5,940 nucleotides of DNA from Clostridia bacterium (GTDB lineage Bacteria; Bacillota; Clostridia; Oscillospirales; CAG-272). Location: positions 1 to 5,940 of the forward strand of contig JAFTNI010000102.1 in the NCBI GenBank assembly GCA_017451975.1. The letters are read 5' to 3'. A model generated the notes under the pieces. It searched no databases and was not told where the DNA came from. It was given only the letters and a program-made list of their open reading frames with translations. The translations under genes and the position numbers were made by a program. Positions within the stretch are counted from its first letter, which is position 1. The number at the start of each line of letters is the position of its first letter. Below are positions 1-5,585 of this stretch, piece after piece.

Positions 1-656
1 TATCGCGCTTCTGCCGCGAACACGGAATTTTGCATATAGCAGACGTTTCGCAAAGCGCGGGCATTTACCCCGTGGATATGCGCGACGGCGCGGGCATAAT
101 CTGCGCGCCCGGGCACAAGGGGCTCTACGGCCCGCAGGGCACGGGATTTTGCCTTTTTGCAGACGATTTCGATTTTGCGCGCCTTTCGCCCATGGCTTTC
201 GGCGGCAACGGCATAAACTCCGCGAATGCGGAAATGGGCAGAACGCCGCCCGAAAGCTTCGAGGCGGGCACGCTGCCTGCCCCTGCCATAGCGGGGCTTT
301 GCGAGGGCGTGCGCTTTGTAAAAAAGCTGGGCATAGAGAAAATACGCGCGCACGAAAGCGCAATAAGCGAAAAAATACGCCGTTTTCTTTCCGAAAACGA
401 GTGCGTAAAAATCTACCTGCCGCATGAAAAAGCAGGCTCTACCCTGCTTTTGAACGCAGATGGCGCAAGCGCTTCAGAGCTTGCCTCGCGCCTTTCCGCG
501 CGCGGCATATGCACGCGCGCGGGAATGCACTGCGCCCCGCTTGCTCACGGGGCGCTCGGCACGGGCGGCGATGCCCTTCGCCTTTCCTTTTCCGCATTCA
601 ACACAGAAAAGGAAGCAGAGGTATTTTGTAAGGTCTTTTCGGAACTAGTGAAATAA
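1..656 (+). CDS. Class V aminotransferase / cysteine desulfurase family protein, C-terminal part (5' end outside window)
   Basis: This is a PLP-dependent fold-type I enzyme of the cysteine-desulfurase-like family. The reading frame is open from base 3 and there is no start in the window, so the gene begins upstream; an internal TTG at 30 is not a real start. Family proteins are about 380 residues, so roughly 160-170 N-terminal residues are missing. Visible motifs are an Asp in HIADVSQSAG (bases 33-62), expected to pair with the PLP pyridine nitrogen, with a Gln three residues later; APGHKGLYGPQGTG, whose Lys (codon 117-119) should form the PLP Schiff base; FEAGTL; and RAGMHCAPLAHGALGT, whose Cys (codon 531-533) sits where cysteine desulfurases hold the persulfide Cys. 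The C-terminus RLSFSAFNTEKE is typical. The motif order resembles the family often annotated as 'cysteine desulfurase family protein' rather than housekeeping IscS. Substrate (cysteine or selenocysteine) and physiological role cannot be told. The coding DNA is visibly more GC-rich than the next gene. Confidence 0.9.
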   Translation, partial: SRFCREHGILHIADVSQSAGIYPVDMRDGAGIICAPGHKGLYGPQGTGFCLFADDFDFARLSPMAFGGNGINSANAEMGRTPPESFEAGTLPAPAIAGLCEGVRFVKKLGIEKIRAHESAISEKIRRFLSENECVKIYLPHEKAGSTLLLNADGASASELASRLSARGICTRAGMHCAPLAHGALGTGGDALRLSFSAFNTEKEAEVFCKVFSELVK

Positions 657-659
657 CTG

Positions 660-690
660 CATCCCCTTGCGGTAAATACGCAAGGGGATG
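660..690 (+). terminator. Hairpin after the aminotransferase gene, probable intrinsic terminator
   Basis: A 12-bp perfect stem (660-671 with 679-690, arms catccccttgcg / cgcaaggggatg) with a 7-base loop starts 4 bases after the stop codon. The following tract (ttctcatattccctttctt) is T-rich but interrupted, so termination may be incomplete. The promoter of the next gene follows directly. Confidence 0.6.
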
Positions 691-711
691 TTCTCATATT
701 CCCTTTCTTCC

Positions 712-740
712 TTGACAATACCGTGCAAAAATGGTAAAAT
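712..740 (+). promoter_or_regulatory. Sigma-A promoter of the YitT-family gene
   Basis: TTGACA (712-717), a 17-bp spacer and TAAAAT (735-740), with TG at 732-733 giving an extended -10. The start codon is about 43 bases downstream. A Shine-Dalgarno AAAGGA (771-776) lies 7 bases before the ATG. Confidence 0.8.
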
Positions 741-783
741 AAAAATACAAGCAATGAAATAATTAACGCGAAAGGATGCATTT

Positions 784-1707
784 ATGAATACGGTTCAGTC
801 AACACAAACGCAACCACTTCAATCGAAGCGAAAAAAAACGCTTAAAATCGCACGGGATTATGTAATACTTATCTCCCTTGCTTTGCTTATGGCAATTAAC
901 TTTGAAATTTTTATCTTCCGCAACTCCTTTGCGCCCTCGGGCATAAACGGCGTTGCTACAATGATTCAATACGTTTTCGACGTAAACGTAGGCTACATAT
1001 CGCTCATTATCAATATACCGCTTGCAGTGCTCGCTTTTATTTTCGTAGATAAAAAGTTTGCGCTCCGCTCGGGCATATTCGTTCTTGTTTTCTCTGTTTT
1101 CCTGCTCGTTGTAAAGGAAATGCCCTTTATTTCCGAGCTTGCATATTATACCGACACAGGCACAAGCACTATACTTGCCCCCATCGCCGCCGCAACGATA
1201 AACGGCTTTGTTTACGGCATCACTCTTAAAATAGGCGGTTCTACGGGCGGCACGGATATTATAGCCGCGCTCGTGCGCAAATGGAAGCCGCACATAAGCC
1301 TTGTCTGGATAATTTTTATGCTCAACGTAACGGTAGCATTTTTCTCTTATTTCGTTTACGGGCTTAACGCAGAACCCGTTATACTTTGCATAATCTACTG
1401 CTTTATTTCCTCCACGGTGAGCGATAAAATACTTAAAGGCGCAAAATCCGCAATAAAATTCGAGGTAATCACATCTCATCAATATTCCGAGGAAATTTCC
1501 GAGCGCCTTATGCGTGAGCTTCGCCACGGCGTTACTATTATCGACGCCAAAGGAATGTACTCCAATACAGATAAGCACCTAATCATTTGCGTTATAAATA
1601 AGCACCAGATAGCAAAATTCCAGGAAATCGTGAGCGAATACCCCGAAACCTTCGCCTATGTTTCCGCCGTGAACGAAACTATGGGCAACTTCAAAAAAGT
1701 ACATTAA
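784..1707 (+). CDS. YitT family membrane protein with C-terminal DUF2179 domain
   Basis: A 307-residue integral membrane protein. A basic cytoplasmic N-terminus (SKRKK, residues 14-18) precedes about five to six hydrophobic segments, near residues 25-45, 57-88, 97-111, 130-148, 170-193 and 198-215. The family signature KIGGSTGGTDIIAAL (149-163) is intact. After the last helix, a soluble domain from about 220 to 300 matches DUF2179: FEVITSHQYSEEISERL, then RHGVTIIDAKGMYS, then HLIICVINKHQIAKFQEIV. Length and order match the YitT/YpjC-type proteins of Firmicutes, whose substrate is unknown; transport or regulation through the ligand-binding-like DUF2179 domain has been suggested but is not established. 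The ATG at 784 is supported by AAAGGA 7 bases upstream and by the matched promoter at 712-740. The gene appears monocistronic, between two hairpins, and converges with the minus-strand genes beyond 1747. Confidence 0.92.
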   Translation: MNTVQSTQTQPLQSKRKKTLKIARDYVILISLALLMAINFEIFIFRNSFAPSGINGVATMIQYVFDVNVGYISLIINIPLAVLAFIFVDKKFALRSGIFVLVFSVFLLVVKEMPFISELAYYTDTGTSTILAPIAAATINGFVYGITLKIGGSTGGTDIIAALVRKWKPHISLVWIIFMLNVTVAFFSYFVYGLNAEPVILCIIYCFISSTVSDKILKGAKSAIKFEVITSHQYSEEISERLMRELRHGVTIIDAKGMYSNTDKHLIICVINKHQIAKFQEIVSEYPETFAYVSAVNETMGNFKKVH

Positions 1708-1710
1708 AAT

Positions 1711-1744
1711 AAAGCACGGCTTTGAAAATTCAAAGTCGTGCTTT
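1711..1744. terminator. Bidirectional terminator-like hairpin between convergent genes
   Basis: A 15-bp stem with one G-U pair (1711-1725 with 1730-1744) and a 4-base loop. On the plus strand it begins 3 bases after the YitT-family stop codon, and the stem ends in TTTT. On the minus strand it begins 2 bases after the stop of the 51-residue gene and is followed by TTTATTTTAAT, counting the last bases of the stem. It therefore probably ends transcription from both sides. Confidence 0.75.
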
Positions 1745-1746
1745 TA

Positions 1747-1902
1747 CTATGCATATAAAACTATCAGAATTATCACCGCAACAGCGGGGAGTATGAAAAG
1801 AAAACCTATTATAATCTTTTCTATAAGCGGCGTTTCCTTGTCTTTAAACGGCTTTACGGCGGCACCTATAAGCTCAAGCAATACTTCAAAAATAAAATCC
1901 AT
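1747..1902 (-). CDS. Small single-helix membrane protein, 51 residues, unknown function
   Basis: A small gene with ATG at 1902-1900 and TAG at 1749-1747. The N-terminus MDFIFEVLLELIGAAVK (1-17) would make an amphipathic helix. A charged stretch KDKETPLIEK (20-29) follows, then one long hydrophobic helix from about residue 30 to 50, and the protein ends right after it. Support for reality: the start lies only 12 bases after the stop of the 177-residue gene; GAGG (of AGAGGTGCT) stands 4 bases before the ATG; the bidirectional hairpin lies just past the stop; and residues 20-43 match a segment of the neighbour without gaps (see findings). I recall many Firmicutes having short proteins of similar build (amphipathic 'LLEL' helix, charged linker with Pro, one helix), but I know of no function. 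Translational coupling to the upstream gene is likely. Confidence 0.75.
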   Translation of the reverse strand: MDFIFEVLLELIGAAVKPFKDKETPLIEKIIIGFLFILPAVAVIILIVLYA

Positions 1903-1914
1903 AGCACCTCTATA

Positions 1915-2448
1915 TTATTTTTTCTTGCCGAAAATGCGTTCTGCCCAAATCAAGGCACAAACGGTAAACGCCACAAGCCCAATGCAGCCAAGCCAAAATA
2001 GTTCCTCCACAGCCACGATAAAGAAAATCGCAAGCGCAAAAAGCGGCGCAAACATCAAGGAAAAAAGCGCAATTCTCGTTTTAAGCGGCGCGTTTCTGTC
2101 TTTCAGCGTGTTTTTATAGGCTATAAAAAAGTTGTCCACGCGCTCTTCCGCTTTTTCCACGGCCTTCGGCGCTTTGGGTTCTCTGCCAAGCCACGCCCTT
2201 CTGCCTAGAAAAAAGAACAAGAAAATCGCAAGCGCAAAAAACGCATACGCAACGGCTATGCGGAAAATATTCGTTCTTTCATATGCCAGCACGCCGAAAA
2301 GAGAAAGAAGCGCCGCAAGAGGTATATAGCAAAGCAAAAAGAAGATAATTCTTTTTGCGCGCGATCTGCTCGGGTCCCACATCTTTTCCGCGCACAATCC
2401 CCATAATTCTATAAATAGCTCGCCTACAAATTCTATTAAAAAGTCCAT
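1915..2448 (-). CDS. Four-helix membrane protein, 177 residues, unknown function
   Basis: I do not recognise a named family. The N-terminus MDFLIEFVGELFIEL looks like an amphipathic membrane-surface helix. Hydrophobic segments lie at about 34-56, 61-82, 126-147 and 149-168. They form two helical hairpins joined by a soluble, charged linker (84-124; rich in Arg, Lys, Glu, with KAPKAVEKAEERVDNFF). The C-terminus is basic (FGKKK), suggesting a cytoplasmic end. The two halves look like a duplication: D25...R33-I34...L39...P43..A46 and D117...R125-I126...L131...P135..A138 align without gaps. The start is well supported: GGAGGTG (2453-2459) ends 4 bases before the ATG, and a strong promoter lies at 2471-2499. 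The 51-residue gene follows 12 bases after the stop and shares the same unit, so the two probably act together. No catalytic motif is visible; a structural or regulatory membrane role is only a guess. Confidence 0.82.
   Translation of the reverse strand: MDFLIEFVGELFIELWGLCAEKMWDPSRSRAKRIIFFLLCYIPLAALLSLFGVLAYERTNIFRIAVAYAFFALAIFLFFFLGRRAWLGREPKAPKAVEKAEERVDNFFIAYKNTLKDRNAPLKTRIALFSLMFAPLFALAIFFIVAVEELFWLGCIGLVAFTVCALIWAERIFGKKK
2021..2042. repeat. Direct repeat, copy 1 (22 bp, exact)
   Basis: Identical to 2219-2240. It lies inside the 177-residue membrane protein gene, where it encodes FALAIF (residues 137-142) in the third helix. The distance between copies is 198 bp, exactly 66 codons. 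Confidence 0.85.
2219..2240. repeat. Direct repeat, copy 2 (22 bp, exact)
   Basis: Identical to 2021-2042 and in the same codon register. It encodes FALAIF (residues 71-76) in the second helix of the same membrane protein. Confidence 0.85.
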
Positions 2449-2470
2449 ACCGCACCTCCGTTATACATTC

Positions 2471-2499
2471 ATTATCACACAAAAAACAGGGTTTGTCAA
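2471..2499 (-). promoter_or_regulatory. Sigma-A promoter of the two-gene membrane protein unit
   Basis: On the minus strand: TTGACA (2499-2494), a 17-bp spacer and GATAAT (2476-2471), with TG at 2479-2478 giving an extended -10. Transcription would start near 2464, leaving a leader of only about 16 bases that holds the GGAGGTG ribosome-binding site. The -35 box lies in the loop and descending arm of the preceding gene's terminator. Confidence 0.8.
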
Positions 2500-2514
2500 T
2501 TCAAACCCTGTTTT
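2481..2514 (-). terminator. Intrinsic terminator of the NSS symporter gene
   Basis: A perfect 13-bp stem (2514-2502 with 2495-2483 on the minus strand; core AAAACAGGGTTTG / CAAACCCTGTTTT) with a 6-base loop. It ends in a run of six T (2486-2481) and starts 12 bases past the stop codon. Confidence 0.88.
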
Positions 2515-2526
2515 CTTAATTAAATC

Positions 2527-3894
2527 TTAAACTTTGATAACGCCGAGGCCCTCAAGCACGGAGAACACGAGAATTGCAACGATGCAAACGGGAGCTATGT
2601 ATTTTATAACAACCGTAAAGAGCTTTTTGCCCGTGAATTTACCGTTTGTTTCAACCTCTTCGATGATCGCCTTCGGTTTAATAACGTAGCCTACGAGTAT
2701 GCACGTTACAAACGCAACAACGGGCATTATCACGTTGTTCGTGATAAAGTCGAAGAACGTGAGGAAGTCCATGCCGATGATCTTGACATTGCTCCAAACG
2801 CCGTTGCCGAGCGAGGAAGGAACGCCGATAAGAAGGCTTACGCCGAGTACGATGAGACAAGCCGTTTTTCTGCCGACCTTGAGCTTATCCATAAAGATGG
2901 AAACGACCGTTTCCATAAGAGAAATGGAAGAAGTGAGCGCCGCGAAAAGCACGAGAATGAAGAAGAGCGCGCCAACAACGTCGCCGCCGAGCATTTTATC
3001 GAACACCTTCGGGAGCATTACGAACATAAGGCCGGGCCCTTTGGTAAGGTTCGCGTCGATAGCCGCCTCGTCGCCATGGTAGAAGGAGAATATAGCAGGA
3101 ATGATCATAAGACCCGCGAAGAACGCGATACCCGTATCGAAAAACTCTATCTGACGTGTGGAGGATTCAATATGTACGTCCTTTTTCATGTAAGAGCCGT
3201 ACGTTATCATAATACCCATAGCACGAGACATAGAGGAGAAAAGTTGACCCATAGCCGCAAGCACAGTCGTGCCCGAAAACTTGGAAAAATCGGGCTTAAC
3301 GTAGTAGATAAGACCGTCTATGGCATCGGGAAGTGTGAGCGAATAAACAGCAATGCCGACTGTGAGCACAACGAGAACGGGCATCATAATTTTGCTAACC
3401 TTCTCTATACCCTTTTCAACGCCGAGGAGAACTACTACAGCCGTTACGCCTATGAAAATTGCAAACCAAAGAAGAGGTTCGCCCACAGAGCCGATAAAGC
3501 CGCCGAAGAAATCGTCGCCCGCCGCCGCAGAGCCGCCGCCCGTGACAAACGTGAAAAGGTATTTTGTTACCCAGCCGCCGATAACGGAATAGTAAGGCAA
3601 AATAATTATCGGTACTATCGCGGCAATGTAGCCGAGAAAGCCAAATCTTTTATCGAGTGCTTTGAATGCGCCTATCGCGCTTAAGCCTGTTTTTCTGCCT
3701 ATTGCAATTTCCGCAACCATGAGCGCAAAGCCGAAGGTTACGGCAAGAATAAGGTAGACAAGCAGGAAAATACCGCCGCCGTACTGTGCAGCGAGGTAGG
3801 GGAAACGCCAAAGGTTGCCAAGACCGACAGCAGAGCCCGCCGCGGCAAGGATAAACCCGAGCTTTCCCGTGAAAGAACTTCTTTTCTGTTCCAC
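2527..3894 (-). CDS. Sodium-dependent transporter, NSS/SNF family (11-helix, MhsT/Tyt1-like)
   Basis: A 455-residue secondary transporter that should couple Na+ entry to uptake of an amino acid or related compound across the cytoplasmic membrane. From the GTG start, TM1 carries LAAAGSAVGLGN-LWRFP with Asn27 and Arg30 at the same numbers as in LeuT (Na1 ligand and extracellular gate). Arg5 of the inner gate is also kept. TM6 has FSSMSRAMG then IMITYGSY (219-234), and TM8 has ALTSSIS (319-325), whose Thr-Ser supply Na2 ligands. The chain ends after the helix FTVVIKYIAPVCIVAIL, so there are 11 helices, as in MhsT/Tyt1, not 12 as in LeuT. An in-frame ATG at 3930 would add 12 residues (MMIIHNLKEISQ), but it reads through the Shine-Dalgarno AAAGGAG (3904-3910), which stands 9 bases before the GTG, so GTG at 3894 is preferred. 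Monocistronic. The substrate cannot be named. Arg224 in the unwound part of TM6 is unusual. Confidence 0.93.
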   Translation of the reverse strand: MEQKRSSFTGKLGFILAAAGSAVGLGNLWRFPYLAAQYGGGIFLLVYLILAVTFGFALMVAEIAIGRKTGLSAIGAFKALDKRFGFLGYIAAIVPIIILPYYSVIGGWVTKYLFTFVTGGGSAAAGDDFFGGFIGSVGEPLLWFAIFIGVTAVVVLLGVEKGIEKVSKIMMPVLVVLTVGIAVYSLTLPDAIDGLIYYVKPDFSKFSGTTVLAAMGQLFSSMSRAMGIMITYGSYMKKDVHIESSTRQIEFFDTGIAFFAGLMIIPAIFSFYHGDEAAIDANLTKGPGLMFVMLPKVFDKMLGGDVVGALFFILVLFAALTSSISLMETVVSIFMDKLKVGRKTACLIVLGVSLLIGVPSSLGNGVWSNVKIIGMDFLTFFDFITNNVIMPVVAFVTCILVGYVIKPKAIIEEVETNGKFTGKKLFTVVIKYIAPVCIVAILVFSVLEGLGVIKV

Positions 3895-3903
3895 TTGAGA
3901 AAT

Positions 3904-3910
3904 CTCCTTT
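3904..3910 (-). promoter_or_regulatory. Shine-Dalgarno that fixes the GTG start of the NSS symporter
   Basis: AAAGGAG on the minus strand, 9 bases before GTG (3894-3892). The upstream ATGs at 3930 and 3927 have no ribosome-binding site of this quality. Confidence 0.85.
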
Positions 3911-3926
3911 AAATTATGTATTATCA

Positions 3927-3942
3927 TCAAAACGCCGTTTGA
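3927..3942. promoter_or_regulatory. Near-palindrome at the symporter transcription start, possible operator
   Basis: The plus strand reads tcaaaacgccgtttga, arms TCAAA(A)CG / CGTTTGA with one bulged base. It covers about +1 to +16 of the predicted symporter transcript, a usual place for a repressor site. Only one copy is seen, so this is tentative. Confidence 0.3.
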
Positions 3943-3949
3943 TTTTTTT

Positions 3950-3978
3950 ATTATGCCACATTACGCAGAAAAAAGCAA
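3950..3978 (-). promoter_or_regulatory. Promoter of the NSS symporter gene
   Basis: On the minus strand: TTGCTT (3978-3973), a 17-bp spacer and CATAAT (3955-3950), with an extended TGG directly before the -10. The -35 is poorer than at the other promoters here, which may leave room for control. The predicted start is near 3943. Confidence 0.65.
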
Positions 3979-4008
3979 CATTAAAACCGCAAATTCTGCA
4001 TTTTAAGC

Positions 4009-4362
4009 CTAAAAATCGTTTTCATCCAGCTTTTTCAGCATAAAAACGTGAACTTTTTTCTTTTTTCTGCGGCAATTTTCTATAACGTACTTCGTACCGC
4101 GCGAAACACCGTCCCAAAAAGCAAAAACCTCATCGGCATAATCTATTATTTCCAGGTTGCGCATAAGCGGTGCGATTTTGCCGTACTGCTCGTAATCCGG
4201 CAAAAACTCCGTAAGCTTAAGCCCACGCCTGTTTGCATAGAAGCGCGCGCTCGTGTCCACGCCGCGCGCCCCGCCCGAAACAATTTCCGTTGTTTCCTCG
4301 GGCAAATAATTTTCAAGGTCGCGCACGATAAGCCCGCGCGAACCGATAACCGCTACTTTCAT
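4009..4362 (-). CDS. SLOG-fold protein (DUF2493 / YspA-like, cpYpsA-related)
   Basis: A 117-residue soluble protein with the Rossmann-like SLOG fold. It opens with a beta strand and nucleotide-type loop, MKVAVIGSRG (GSRG at 7-10). It then has the signature SGGARGVDTSA (29-39), an RN pair (68-69) at the start of a helix, and AFWDGVSRGTKYVIE (81-95), which carries the conserved D-G...S-R-G-T. Family members are related to DprA, the YpsA group and LOG lysine-decarboxylase-like enzymes, and are thought to bind nucleotides or nucleotide-derived ligands. No exact function is established for this small type. It consists of the core domain alone, with a basic stretch RRKKKKVH (98-105) and no fused effector. 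The ATG is supported by GAGAGGGA (4368-4375) upstream and by a strong promoter at 4386-4414. It seems to be a separate unit from nahK, which ends in a terminator. No strong terminator follows it, so some readthrough into the symporter gene is possible. Confidence 0.88.
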   Translation of the reverse strand: MKVAVIGSRGLIVRDLENYLPEETTEIVSGGARGVDTSARFYANRRGLKLTEFLPDYEQYGKIAPLMRNLEIIDYADEVFAFWDGVSRGTKYVIENCRRKKKKVHVFMLKKLDENDF

Positions 4363-4385
4363 TTAAATCCCTCTCAATCAAATAC

Positions 4386-4414
4386 AGTATACACTATTCC
4401 GTAAAAAAAATCAA
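4386..4414 (-). promoter_or_regulatory. Promoter of the SLOG-fold gene
   Basis: On the minus strand: TTGATT (4414-4409), a 17-bp spacer containing an A/T tract, and TATACT (4391-4386). The start codon is about 24 bases downstream of the -10. Confidence 0.75.
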
Positions 4415-4473
4415 TACCGCAAAACAAAAGCGCTAATTGATTTGATTACGGGTACGCACCGTTTGCAGACCGC

Positions 4474-4505
4474 AAAAAAGAAAACGGCGTTTCCGCCGTT
4501 TTCTT
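4474..4505 (-). terminator. Intrinsic terminator of the nucleotidyltransferase-nahK operon
   Basis: A perfect 12-bp stem (4505-4494 with 4489-4478 on the minus strand) closed by a GAAA tetraloop. It is followed by T's through 4474 and lies 12 bases after the nahK stop codon. A textbook strong terminator. Confidence 0.92.
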
Positions 4506-4517
4506 CTCTATATACCG

Positions 4518-5585
4518 TTATGCAAGTATTTCTTTTACAATTTCGCCCATTGCGCCGAAGCTTGCTTCTATTTCGCCCGCAAGCTTAAGCTGTGTTCTGC
4601 ATCTTACAAGGTTGTGGCCCTCGTATTTTGTTGCAAAATACGTATCGCCCGAAAGGTAGTCTGTAAGGAAGCGCATACCGCATTCCACCGTCATAAGGTA
4701 AGCGCCGTAAGGAAGAAGCTCTGCTTCCTTTTCCGTTATGCTCGCCTTTACTGCGCCGCAATAGCCTTCTGCATAAGCGCGGAAAAGCTCTATATCGAAG
4801 TGAACCTTTGTAAGATCCTTTTCGTCCTCTGCTGCCGTGGAAGCACCGAAGCGAATGGAATCGCCAAAGTCAAAGAGCATGGAGCCCGGCATTATCGTGT
4901 CGAGGTCGATAACCGCGCGCGCCATATCCGTTTTATCATCCATAAGAATGTTGTTGAGCTTTGTATCGTTGTGTGTTACGCGAAGCGGAATCGTGCCGTC
5001 GGCAAGCCCTTCCATAACCTTTGCAAAGGTATCCTTGTGCGCAAGCACGAAGTCAATTTCGGGTGCGCAATCCTTTGCTCTGCCGAAAGCATCTGCTTCA
5101 AGCGCTTTTTTGAAGTTTTCAAAGCGGTTCGGCGTGTCGTGGAAGCGCGCTATAACCTCCGTAAGCACGGAAGCGTCGAAGCCTGCAAGGTGGTTCTGAA
5201 ATTCACCGAAAGCCGCGCCGGAGTTTTTGAAAACCTCTTTATTGGCAACCTTCTGGTACGTTACCGTGTTTTCGATAAAATCGTAAACGCGGTATTTTCC
5301 GCTTTCGTCGGCATAGTAGCTCTTGCCGTCGAGCGTGGGAATAATGCAAAGCGTTTCCACTCCCTTTCCCGCGAGGTATTCGGTAACGGCGCAGATGTTC
5401 GCCATAAGCCCCTCTGTATCGGGGAAAACGTTTGTGTTCATTTTCTGCATTATGTAACGCTTTTCATCTGTCGTCACAAGCAGTGTGAGGTTAATGTGGC
5501 CTTCGCCGTAAGGCTCTACAGAAAGCACACTTCCCTTAAGCGCGAATTTTTCGCAAACAGATTTAAATTCCTTCATATAATCCAT
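4518..5585 (-). CDS. nahK: N-acetylhexosamine 1-kinase (phosphotransferase, APH-like fold)
   Basis: A cytoplasmic kinase that phosphorylates GlcNAc/GalNAc at C1 with ATP. The whole length resembles what I recall of Bifidobacterium longum NahK (LnpB, 359 residues; this one is 355). Shared stretches, numbered from the ATG at 5585, include EPYGEGHIN (24-32, ATP-binding loop), YIMQKMNTNVFPDT (44-57), RFHDTPNRFENFKKAL (147-162), VTHNDTKLNNILMD (203-216) with the catalytic Asp207, VIDLDTIMPGSMLFDFGDSIRFG (225-247) with metal-binding Asp227/Asp229, and ECGMRFL (301-307). Starts: the GTG at 5600 is possible, but the ATG at 5585 gives an N-terminus matching the homologue and has AGGTGG upstream; the ATG at 5576 is a third choice. 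The start overlaps the end of the nucleotidyltransferase gene by 23 bases, so the two are likely translationally coupled. The sugar specificity (GlcNAc versus GalNAc) is inferred from similarity only. Confidence 0.9.
   Translation of the reverse strand: MDYMKEFKSVCEKFALKGSVLSVEPYGEGHINLTLLVTTDEKRYIMQKMNTNVFPDTEGLMANICAVTEYLAGKGVETLCIIPTLDGKSYYADESGKYRVYDFIENTVTYQKVANKEVFKNSGAAFGEFQNHLAGFDASVLTEVIARFHDTPNRFENFKKALEADAFGRAKDCAPEIDFVLAHKDTFAKVMEGLADGTIPLRVTHNDTKLNNILMDDKTDMARAVIDLDTIMPGSMLFDFGDSIRFGASTAAEDEKDLTKVHFDIELFRAYAEGYCGAVKASITEKEAELLPYGAYLMTVECGMRFLTDYLSGDTYFATKYEGHNLVRCRTQLKLAGEIEASFGAMGEIVKEILA

Noticed and set aside
30..32. TTG as a start codon for the first gene
   Set aside because: The frame is open upstream to the window edge and encodes SRFCREHGI, which continues the aminotransferase fold into the PLP-binding Asp strand. 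The TTG is an internal Leu codon.
799..1578. Long minus-strand open frame (259 codons) opposite the YitT-family gene
   Set aside because: The YitT frame has all family motifs, a promoter and a ribosome-binding site. The antisense product has low-complexity composition rich in Tyr, Asn and Lys and no start signals.
1793..2119. Plus-strand open frame (108 codons) across the membrane-protein genes
   Set aside because: It overlaps both minus-strand membrane genes, which have ribosome-binding sites and mutual similarity. The Ser/Ala/Lys-rich product looks like a shadow.
3076..3684. Plus-strand open frame (202 codons) inside the symporter gene
   Set aside because: It lies wholly within a confident NSS transporter gene. 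The product is highly charged with no domain and no ribosome-binding site.
3971..4008. Possible terminator after the SLOG-fold gene
   Set aside because: The only candidates are a bulged AAAATGC/GCGGTTTT pairing near 3987-4005 and a widely spaced ATGCAGAA/TTCTGCGT pair. Neither is a convincing intrinsic terminator, and the second overlaps the symporter's promoter.
4448..4462. Short inverted repeat acgg...ccgt between nahK and the SLOG-fold gene
   Set aside because: The 4-bp arms with a 7-base loop are within chance expectation, and no T-run or promoter alignment supports a role.
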